The notes beneath the pieces are model-generated. The model was not told the DNA's origin. It saw nothing but the letters and a program-made list of their open reading frames with translations, and did no database searches. This document shows positions 1 through 7,014 of a stretch of 10,246 nucleotides of DNA, one piece after another. Every line of letters starts with the position of its first letter. The stretch's first letter is position 1. The DNA comes from Pinguiococcus pyrenoidosus (taxonomy: Eukaryota; Sar; Pinguiophyceae; Pinguiochrysidales; Pinguiochrysidaceae). The position numbers were made by a program, and so were the translations under genes. The stretch is from positions 1 through 10,246 of the forward strand of contig JAAMXY010002490.1 in assembly GCA_019677205.1 (NCBI GenBank), given 5' to 3'.

Positions 1-2412
1 GCAGAGGCGGAGCCGCTGGCCGCAGGAGGCGCAAAGGAGGCGCCGGAAGACGAAACGGTGATCTCGCACAAGTCGATCAAGAAGCTGCAGGAGCGAGTCG
101 ACAGCATGCAGAAGGAGCGCCAGGACAACATCCTCAAGGATGCCGAGCTTCTCGACGCGGCGGAGACCAAGCTGCTCGAGAGCGAAGCGCTGGTCATGCG
201 TCTCGAGGTGCAGCTGGAGCAGAAGATCGCCGCGACGGAAGCGCTGGAGAAGCGCATCTCTGGCTTCGAAGAGCAGCTCTCGACGCTCACGGCGGAGTCC
301 AAGACCATCAGCGACGAGCGAGACACGCTGCAGGCCGCAAAGGTCGAGCTGGAGCAGCGCATTGAGGAGCTGCAGAAGAAGCAGCAGGAGGCCGAGGAAG
401 AGCAGAAGCAGCTCCGCTCCACGATGTCCGCCAAGCTCGACGAGACGCAGAACCAGGAGGCCCGCCTCGCCGAGCAGAACGAGGAGATCGACGCGTTGAA
501 GCAGAAGGTGGAAGAGGCAGAACAGCAAAGCAAGACGCTCCGGGAGGAGATGCAGAAGGCGGAGGAAGCCGCGTCCGCGAAGATTCGCGAGGGCGAGGAG
601 AAAGAGCAGCAGAAGTCCCAGGAGCTGCTGTCGAAGGTCGAGCAGCTGGCGTCCTTTGAGAAGGAGTGCGAGCAGCTGAAAGAGCAGGTGGTGCGCCTCG
701 AGGAGGAGGCGGCGAAGAAGTCCAGCGCTCTTGAGAACCTGGAGGAGGAGAAGAAGGACCAGCAGTATCAGCTGGAGGCGCTGCAGGAGGACAAGGCGGC
801 GCTCGAGGAGAAGATCACGTCCATCGAGAAGGATCTCGCCGATACGACGGCCACCCTCCAGGAGACGAAGGAGACGGTGGAGCAGATGCGGCAAACGTTG
901 CAGCAGTCCGAACAGATGGCCTCCTCCAGGCTGTCCAACCTGGAGTCCCTGCAAGAGAAGTTCTCCTTCAAGGCGAAGGAAGTGCAGGAGCTCGAGAAGG
1001 AGAGGAGCAGCTTCTCGGAGGAGCTCCGTCGAGCCAACCAGGCCAACGAGACGTCCATCACGACGTACAAGGAGCAGCTGGAAGACCTCAAGCGCCAGCT
1101 GTCGGAGGAGTCCGAGCGGACGCTCGCGCTCCACGTGCGGAGCTTCGCCAAGTGGATTCGGAAGCAGGGCATCAACATCAACGCGTCCTCCCGCTACGCA
1201 ATAAAGTTCACCGAGAAAGGCGTGATGACGCCGGAGGCCCTCGCCGAGAAGTGGCGCATGGACAAGCAGATCCAGGCGCTCCTCACGGACGCGAAGGCGT
1301 CCGAAATCGAAGGAGAGGGGCTTCCCGAGGCGGGGGTTCCAGAGGTGCCGATTCTCTTCGACGTTGTGCTGAACGTGATCCACCGCCAGGTCATCGAGAA
1401 GGGCCTCCGCAACATCACGAAGGCCAAGTATCAAAAAGTCCAGGTGAAGAACCTCAGCAGGCACCCGAAGCGGGGCTGGCAAGCCGTGCCTGCGGGCGCC
1501 GATGCCTCGAGAAGAGCGGTGTCGTCGCGGAAAGCGTCGCCCTACCAGACACAGCCCAAGGCGAAAGCAGCCATGTCGTATCTGGACGTCGAGGTCCCCA
1601 TGAGGCCGCACTCTGCCCCTGGATTCTACAACACGGCGCCCGCGTCGGTACCTGGGAAGGATTCCGTCCTGATCGTGCCGCCAAACACAGCGGACGGCAT
1701 TCAGCTGAACGTGGATGGCACGCAGGTCTGGCTCGGGCAAGTCCAGAACGGGCAGGCCTCGATCGCGGAGCGCATGGCGGCGACCCTCGCCAAGTCTGAG
1801 CGCTCACGTCTGATGTCGGAGAAGCTCACCTTCAAGGCACGGGCGCGCCTCAATGCCACCCACGCCGCGTACGTGGCCATGCGCGACCAGCTCCTCAAGA
1901 AGATCCGAGAGGTGTCGGAGCAGGAAGAGAGGGCCCAGCACGAGCGCAAACGCCTGGAGCAGGCGCTGCAGGAGCAGCGGCTGTACACGGCTCAGGTTGA
2001 GGCCGCCCTCGCGAAGGCAGCGGAGACCTCCCAGCAGAAAACCGTGGCGCTCGGCTCCGAGGCGTCTGCCAACCGGGCCATGAAGCGGGAACTCCGATCG
2101 CTCCGCGCGGCGCGGGCGAAGCAGGAGGAGTCGCTCAATCGCGAGAAGAATCGCAACCACAAGACGCAGCTCAGCCTCCGAACGGAGATTCTCACTCTTT
2201 GGATGTGCAACCGCGGCGTCGACCAAGCGTCGGCTGCTCAGTACGCCAAGGTCTTCGTGTCCGAGGGATACATCACGAAGCAGCACATCGCCTCGCTACG
2301 GTCTCGGGACTTGCACGCCATCATCCACGATCCCATCCACCGCTCCTACATTCGAGCGTCCACGGAGGGTGACGGCGGCGACTTCCCGAACCTGGGAGCA
2401 GGGTACGCTTAA
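1..2412 (+). CDS. Coiled-coil protein with two SAM-like domains (5' end outside window)
   Basis: The frame is open from base 1 to the TAA at 2410-2412, 803 residues, and no stop precedes it, so the true start lies upstream; numbering here is from base 1. Residues about 22-376 form a long Glu/Lys/Gln-rich coiled coil. A compact helical domain follows at about 377-432, then a basic, Pro/Ser-rich linker carrying an RPHSAP motif (535-540), a second coiled coil (about 586-725) and a second helical domain (about 726-782). The two domains share W-x4-G-x8-Y-A-x2-F-x3-G exactly (W385 to G407, W734 to G756) and resemble a short SAM domain. No enzyme motif, signal peptide or membrane segment is seen. 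A cytoskeletal, centrosomal or ciliary scaffold is the likely kind of role, but this is inference. It has no intron over 2.4 kb, unlike its neighbours, and ends 420 bp from the convergent oxidoreductase gene. Confidence 0.85.
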   Translation, partial: AEAEPLAAGGAKEAPEDETVISHKSIKKLQERVDSMQKERQDNILKDAELLDAAETKLLESEALVMRLEVQLEQKIAATEALEKRISGFEEQLSTLTAESKTISDERDTLQAAKVELEQRIEELQKKQQEAEEEQKQLRSTMSAKLDETQNQEARLAEQNEEIDALKQKVEEAEQQSKTLREEMQKAEEAASAKIREGEEKEQQKSQELLSKVEQLASFEKECEQLKEQVVRLEEEAAKKSSALENLEEEKKDQQYQLEALQEDKAALEEKITSIEKDLADTTATLQETKETVEQMRQTLQQSEQMASSRLSNLESLQEKFSFKAKEVQELEKERSSFSEELRRANQANETSITTYKEQLEDLKRQLSEESERTLALHVRSFAKWIRKQGININASSRYAIKFTEKGVMTPEALAEKWRMDKQIQALLTDAKASEIEGEGLPEAGVPEVPILFDVVLNVIHRQVIEKGLRNITKAKYQKVQVKNLSRHPKRGWQAVPAGADASRRAVSSRKASPYQTQPKAKAAMSYLDVEVPMRPHSAPGFYNTAPASVPGKDSVLIVPPNTADGIQLNVDGTQVWLGQVQNGQASIAERMAATLAKSERSRLMSEKLTFKARARLNATHAAYVAMRDQLLKKIREVSEQEERAQHERKRLEQALQEQRLYTAQVEAALAKAAETSQQKTVALGSEASANRAMKRELRSLRAARAKQEESLNREKNRNHKTQLSLRTEILTLWMCNRGVDQASAAQYAKVFVSEGYITKQHIASLRSRDLHAIIHDPIHRSYIRASTEGDGGDFPNLGAGYA

Positions 2413-2832
2413 GTGGAGATTCGGTTGACGAGGAGCTGTGTCAGGGTTTGTCCGTCGACAGACAACACTTTTCCGACGGCTGCCAGGCAGTCGCGTACTC
2501 TTGTTGTGAAAAGCACCTGCCGATAAGGAGTTCCCAAAGATGCCCGAATAGATTACTTTGCATGGGCTCCCCCCGGCCTCAGCCAGTATGGTGGCTCGAT
2601 CGATCTTCCTGCATAGTAGCTGTTCCCGTCGCAATCATTATTTCTTCTTCCATCGGCTTGGCGGACAAGTGTGACGGCTCACCTTCCCAACACGGCATCG
2701 AGCACCGCGTTGGTCCGTGCTGCAGCAGCGCCCGTGGCGCTCGTTTGCGGCTGCTCAAGACTTCCAGATTCCTTCCACCTTGAGTTGCGTCGTTACACGA
2801 GGTGCGTCGTTAGATTCGACGCGATCGATTCG
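2413..2832. other. Convergent intergenic region
   Basis: This 420-bp stretch separates the stop of the coiled-coil gene (plus) from the stop of the oxidoreductase gene (minus) and must hold both 3' untranslated regions. No convincing coding frame or RNA gene is seen. No AATAAA was found on either strand; the nearest thing on the minus strand is an AATAAT around 2636-2645. A 10-bp direct repeat TGCGTCGTTA occurs at 2786-2795 and 2803-2812, just past the minus-strand stop. Short open frames here lack recognisable sequence and are probably chance. Confidence 0.6.
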
Positions 2833-4472
2833 CTACGCGCCGCTCCGCCAGACGTACTTCAGAATGTCCTCCGCGATGGAGCAGACGATGGGATAATGCA
2901 CATGCTCCGGCTGCGGTGCGTGGTCCAGCGGCTCCTGCATCACGCAGGCGAGGCAGGAATGACTGGAAGGACCCGCATGACAGGCCGAAGCAATGGCCGT
3001 TTCCCTTTTCTTCGCCAGGAGGGTTGCGCCCCTGCCGCTGAGGTCCACATACCTGGGCACCTTCGAAGGAGGTGAAAACTGGCGAATCCTCGGTGAAGCA
3101 GCTGAAGCGCAAGGTGCCGAGAGGCCCCACGATCTCGATCTCGTCCATCCTGGGCGAAACGTCGCGGATGCGATGGGCAGGGGCATCATCGCCTCAGCTT
3201 TCCGGGAACTTTGCGGTTGCGAGCAGGTGCCGACCAGACTATATACCCGCTTGCGGGATGGCCTTACCTTTCTGCCGCAGCAAAATTCCAGCTGCCGCTC
3301 ACGAGGATACCATCTTGTGTCGAGGCGATGAGACGGACGTTGTCCTCGGCAGGAATCCTGGAGCATGGAAGTTGTTCTTTGCGTTGGACGAGCTCGTGAC
3401 TTTCATTTCATGTGCGTGCTTGTGGCTGCGTTTCTCTATGCATCGCCCAGACGTCGACAAGGACTGCACCTTTCATGCGAACTCCGTGGCCCGCCTCCGT
3501 CAGGGCTTGGCGCCGGGGCAAGGCGGCTTGCAACGCCATGGACGTCCTGCAGCGGACCAAAGAGCCTGCGCGGGCGCCGCTCGTTAGCTTCCCTTCACCC
3601 GCCGAAGGCCACATGACGCACGTCTCCTCCAAGACGCTACCAGTCGACAATGTCCAGCTGATGCGACGCCAGGTCCACGAAAAGCCCGCCGCCCGCAATC
3701 TAGCGGAAAGAGATCCGATTCAAATCCTCGATGTCTTGGGCATCCCGCAATGGATGTCCTGCGGCTTGCGAGAGTTTGGCAGTGTCACCTCGGGATCGAC
3801 TCTCCAGTCGAAGGCTATGGGCTTTCCCGGCACGTATCGCCTCTGGGTCAGGCGAATGCGCACTTCGCTGACAGGTCCCACGCGCGGTAGATTCTCTCTG
3901 ACGGCCAAGAACTTGGGCAGATACCTTCGGTAGTATCCGCAGAATAGCGGCAGGCCTTTCTCCGCGAAGGCCTGGACGATTTGCTCGGCTTCTTCATACT
4001 ATGCAGAGCTTCCCGTGAGCCCTCCCTCGCCAAAGTCCAATAGAGAGGCCTCTCTGCTACGCTTTCATCAGCCAAGACGTACCGTCCGAGCCAAGGGCTT
4101 CTCGACGTAGGCCGCCTTGCCATGCGCACAGGCCAGCATGGCGAAGTGGAAGTGCTCCCGGGGGGGAGTGGCGATGTAGACCACGTCCACATCTTCCGCC
4201 ATGATCAATGCCTCGGCAGACGGCTCCACTCGGATGCTGTAGCCAGCCGTCTCGGAGTGCCGCTGCGCGAAGCTGCGGGCTTTGTCCTCATTGCGGCGGT
4301 AGATGGCAACGAGTTGGCTGTGCGGAGCCTTGTAGAGCGCCGGGCCGCTTTTCTTCTCCGTCACGGAGCCAGGGCCAATGATTCCAAAGCGGACGGCTGG
4401 AGGGGTCCTAGTAGCCATTGCGTAGTGAGACAGAGCCTGCGTGAGGCCCAAGACGCCGAGGACGCGCCGCAT
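2833..4472 (-). CDS. Gfo/Idh/MocA-family NAD(P)-dependent oxidoreductase, seven exons
   Basis: Exons on the minus strand: 4472-4083, 3998-3789, 3699-3641, 3565-3470, 3357-3268, 3149-3053, 2934-2833. The six introns (84, 89, 75, 112, 118, 118 nt) all start GT and end AG, and the phases (0,0,2,2,2,0) give one 347-residue protein, the usual family length. Residues 27-38 hold the Rossmann glycine motif (GIIGPGS), 124-126 the family EKP motif with its catalytic lysine, and 203-213 the GGG-L-F-x-D-x3-H segment with D209 and H213 in the catalytic positions. The C-terminal half reads as the family's alpha/beta substrate domain, ending near HVHYP. Such enzymes oxidise or reduce sugars, inositols or dihydrodiols with NAD(P); the substrate cannot be told. 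The start at 4472 gives an 18-residue leader before a second Met at 4418; either could be used, and targeting is unclear. The promoter is shared with the divergent gene at 4814. Confidence 0.88.
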
Positions 4473-4813
4473 GAAGGTTTGGGTTTGGTATCTGCGCTGT
4501 ACGACGCGAGGGAAAGGACGTGTCGATGGACTTCCGCTGAAGTCTATATGATCATCTCACCAGTGCTGGCATTCAACCAATGGATGGCCTTTGGCAGTAT
4601 CCGTCGCCGGGCTGGGCTGGTGCGTGGGTCTGTCCAACACGCTGGGTGGCGCGCGCCACAGGTCCCCCCTCTTTCCATTGCGGCGTCCGACCGCTTCCGA
4701 AAGCCCTCCGTGGCCGGAGGCGCAGCTGCTTCGGCGTCCGCAGTTGCTGCGCCGTCCCACAGCGGACGAATTCCGGAGGCGCCAGAAGAGCGAAGGAGAG
4801 CGAGGAAGACCGG
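4473..4813. promoter_or_regulatory. Divergent promoter region
   Basis: This 341-bp gap lies between two start codons pointing away from each other (minus gene ATG at 4472, plus gene ATG at 4814), so it must carry both promoters. It contains a TATA-like TATATG at 4545-4550 next to the palindrome ATGATCAT, a CCAAT box at 4577-4581, and the palindrome at 4646-4659. The plus-strand frame of the downstream gene stays open back to an ATG at 4580, so part of this stretch could be coding, but the residues look unordered. Promoter function is inferred from gene orientation. Confidence 0.55.
4646..4659. repeat. 14-bp perfect palindrome in the divergent promoter
   Basis: GTGGCGCGCGCCAC reads identically on both strands and sits about midway between the divergent start codons. 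The core includes GGCGCG, like the GC half of E2F-type sites, but the T-rich flank those sites need is absent. A binding site for a dimeric regulator is possible; in GC-rich DNA it may also be chance. Confidence 0.4.
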
Positions 4814-5410
4814 ATGGAAGACGACGAGTCCGGGAGACCGCGGAATCCGGCGAGAGCCTCTGAGCCGCCGGCGTCTCTCAGCAAGGAAGATGTGCGGGCG
4901 GTGGCGGACATTCGAAGGTGGAGACGCGCCGTCTGCGTGCGTCACGCGGCCGGAAGCGCGCGCTCGCGCTGACGGCAGTTTCTGCCGCAGGAACGTCTGG
5001 ACGGCGGGCTTTCGAGGACTGGCCTTGGGCACGATGGGGGGCGTCGGAGCAGTCTTTGCGATACGAAAGGTAGCGCTGGCCTTGGCCGCAGGCTCTGCTG
5101 AGGCGGCAGACGTTCACGATTCCCTCCCACACTTTCGACGCAGCTGCCGCTGGAGAGATACGGACTGGGGTTCCTGCGGCGTTATCGCTCGAACAGCCAT
5201 GCCATGGTGATCGTGATGGCGTCCGGGGCGATGCTGAGCTTCTGGAGGTCCTATGTCGCAGGCCGCGACTCGATGTACCTGATGGACCCGCTGTTGGAGC
5301 GCACGCGGTACAAGTCGATGACGCCGTACCAGAAGGCCATCCACAGCGATCGCTATGGCTTTGGGGAGGAAGAGGAGATGATGCGCAAGATGGACGAATC
5401 TCACAGGTAA
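4814..5410 (+). CDS. Small two-pass membrane protein with glycine zipper, three exons
   Basis: Exons 4814-4917, 4991-5069 and 5144-5410 join across two GT-AG introns of 73 and 74 nt into 149 residues. The join AG|G restores an Arg codon, and both joins give smooth hydrophobic sequence. A charged, Pro-rich N-terminus (1-35) leads to a membrane segment at about 40-59 with a glycine zipper (G44, G48, G52), a basic loop (RKLPLERYG and an RRYR cluster), and a second segment at about 80-95 followed by a polar tail with an EEEEMMRKMDE stretch. No signal peptide is visible. The layout recalls small mitochondrial or endomembrane two-pass proteins; similarity to the TMEM141 type is only an impression. 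The stop TAA overlaps a good splice donor (CACAG|GTAAGC at 5407), so a further exon is possible. An in-frame ATG at 4580 is an alternative start. Confidence 0.75.
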
Positions 5411-5437
5411 GCAGGGCGATGCGGTGCAGGGCGATGC
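5411..5437 (+). repeat. 15-bp tandem duplication right after the stop
   Basis: The 12-mer GCAGGGCGATGC occurs at 5411-5422 and again at 5426-5437, a 15-bp period, and a related GTGCAGGGCGG follows near 5456. Each copy carries a CAG|GG acceptor-like site, directly downstream of the GTAAGC donor-like sequence that overlaps the stop codon of the membrane protein gene. Confidence 0.6.
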
Positions 5438-5682
5438 TGCCGAGGGCAACACCAGTGCAGGGCGGGATCCGTACAAGGCGAGGAGGGAGCTGTGAGAACG
5501 TGCGGATGACAGCAAAGCAAGGACAGGTGGCAAGAAGCTGATGATGTTGTGCGTCTTCGGAACGATGCAGGGCTCGGCTGGGTGAGATCTCAAGACATCC
5601 GTGAAACGCGATTCTGTCTTCTCCACTTGATCTCTCCCCTCGCGTTTCTTTGTGTTGCGGTCCCTCTATTGCGTCCTGTCCA

Positions 5683-5704
5683 GCGACGCTTTAGCGACGC
5701 TTTC
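5683..5704 (+). repeat. 11-bp tandem duplication
   Basis: GCGACGCTTTA at 5683-5693 is followed directly by GCGACGCTTTC at 5694-5704, differing only in the last base. It abuts a CTGTCCAG copy (5676-5683) of the kind found in the minisatellite downstream, and suggests local replication slippage. Confidence 0.7.
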
Positions 5705-5737
5705 AGAAGCTTGCTGTCGATCCCTCCTTCCCCGGTA

Positions 5738-5828
5738 CTGTCCAGAGCTGGGTGTTGTTGTTGCTGCTGCTGCTTCTGTCCAGAGCTGGGTGTTGTTGCT
5801 GCTGCTGCTGCTGTCCAGAGCTGTCCAG
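5738..5828 (+). repeat. CTGTCCAG / (GTT)n(GCT)n minisatellite
   Basis: A unit made of CTGTCCAGAGCTGGGTGTTG plus a run of TTG and CTG triplets occurs at 5738-5775 (38 bp) and 5776-5810 (35 bp), then a partial copy starts at 5811 and the core CTGTCCAG recurs at 5821. The copies differ mainly in the number of triplets, as expected of slippage. If transcribed with the upstream gene it would lie in the 3' untranslated region. Confidence 0.85.
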
Positions 5829-6086
5829 GGCTACTACACGAAGAGTTACGCGAAAAGGCTACCCTCGAGGCAACACGCCCCAGCACACCTTCACTCGTTC
5901 CCTCCGCCCGTCCGCTCCCTTCCCCCCCAAAACCTTGAGGCCACAAGGGAACGCACAGGTACTGGCGTTTTCATTTTTATCTATTGTATAGCGCTCCGCG
6001 TTCGGAACTGAACTGTCCAACTGCCCTTTCCTGTCGAATGCAGAGCCCGCGGCCACAAGGTTGCGCCTTTGCAGGAACCGTTGAAT

Positions 6087-6120
6087 CACTGTGGCTGGGC
6101 GGTCTCCGCGGGCCACAGTG
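6087..6120. other. 34-nt imperfect hairpin
   Basis: CACTGTGGC at 6087-6095 is exactly complementary to GCCACAGTG at 6112-6120. Inside the loop, GCGG at 6099-6102 pairs with CCGC at 6106-6109 around a TCT triloop, leaving a small 3/2-nt internal loop. The result is a stable stem in sequence with no gene. It could be part of a structured RNA, a protein-binding inverted repeat or chance; no T-run follows it. Confidence 0.5.
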
Positions 6121-6255
6121 GCGGCCAGGAAGCCGTTGCTCTATTCTGCCAGTAAACGCATCTCCAGGTCGCGGCCGCTGTCGCAGGCGTTCATAGGGCA
6201 ACCATGCGTGCTCCGGATTCCTACGGAATTGGCACGTTCGGGCGCGCAAAGGCCT

Positions 6256-6884
6256 CCAATAGGCCGGCGGAGGTGGGCGCGGTGATCCTTGTGGTTGGCT
6301 GACGGTTGACGACGTGGGGATTCTGTGACCTTGATCACCCCAACTATGCGACGTCACACTCTAGGGCCATGCAATGGCTTGCGCCGGGATCCGGAGCGTC
6401 GGTGCATCCAGCGCTTCCGTTGTTTGCAGGAGAGGTTGCGGCCCTCGCGCCCTATTGGGAAAAGGGGGCGTGTTCCGAACGGGATTACTGGGCCAATGGA
6501 AGTTCAAGACAGGGCACCGCTGACTGTAGCAGAGCGCGATTCTGCGCTCGTTCAGAATTGCCGCGGCTCATTGGGCGACCGCGTCACCGTGACGAAGACT
6601 TGAGAAAATGGAGCTTATCGGCCAAAAAACTGCCCGACGAAACTTCTGCCGTTGAGCTGCTGACAGTTTCCCCAAGCGTTTGCATGAACTGCCGAATCAA
6701 AAGCCGTCTAGATATTCCGATTGCGGAGCCCATGAACTTGCATCCAATCCGCGCGCCAGCATAGCAGCGGCTTCTTCAAGACCGTTGTGCATGGGATGGC
6801 GCCTTCGCGGTTTGAAGGAACTGTGTATTGGGTCTTTGGATTCTTTTTGGCATCTGCCGCCGCCAGCCATTGGTCGGCTTAAAT
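6256..6884. promoter_or_regulatory. CCAAT-box cluster upstream of the homeodomain gene
   Basis: CCAAT occurs at 6256-6260 and 6493-6497, and its complement ATTGG at 6454-6458, 6570-6574 and 6869-6873. Five copies in about 630 bp is somewhat above the one or so expected by chance. A TATA-like TTAAAT lies at 6879-6884, about 130 bp before the chosen ATG at 7015. A core promoter around 6870-6900 is inferred from position. Confidence 0.35.
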
Positions 6885-7014
6885 TGAAACCGGCCGGATG
6901 CAATTTGGAATTCTTCGCTTTCAAATCCGTTTGGATCATCAACATTTCAGCTTCGGAACAGCTGCTCAAGGCGCTGTGCTATGGCCGGCCAAAATTTTTG
7001 CTTGGCTCCCAAAT

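Larger units (their letters stand above)
5411..7014. other. Long stretch without a convincing gene
   Basis: These 1.6 kb hold the presumed 3' untranslated region of the membrane protein gene and the presumed promoter and 5' leader of the homeodomain gene. Open frames on both strands (for example plus 6306-6764 and minus 6697-6969) show no domain, no coding-like composition and no extension by splicing that I can find. It contains a CTG-rich minisatellite, a 34-nt hairpin and several CCAAT boxes, described separately. From about 6600 to 7014 the sequence is visibly more A/T-rich than the flanking genes. No tRNA-like T-loop motif was seen. Confidence 0.55.

Noticed and set aside
1152-1799. 215-residue frame inside the coiled-coil gene
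   Set aside because: It is an out-of-frame shadow of the 803-residue coiled-coil frame, which carries the structured sequence.
1804-2286. 160-residue minus-strand frame
   Set aside because: It is the complement of the second coiled coil; Leu/Arg-rich antisense of a GC-rich coding region with no domain.
4122-5210. 362-residue plus-strand open frame
   Set aside because: It runs antisense to exon 1 of the oxidoreductase and then crosses introns of the membrane protein gene. Only a short piece (about 4991-5069) is real coding sequence; the rest has no domain and skewed Arg/Ala composition.
5590-5946. Minus-strand frame with a Gln run, a possible polyQ protein
   Set aside because: The Gln run is the complement of the CTG minisatellite; the flanks show no protein-like sequence.
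6306-6764. 152-residue plus-strand frame in the gap
   Set aside because: No recognisable domain, no coding-like composition and no sensible extension by splicing; likely chance.
6697-6969. 90-residue minus-strand frame
   Set aside because: No domain or neighbour supports it, and it overlaps the probable promoter of the homeodomain gene on the other strand.
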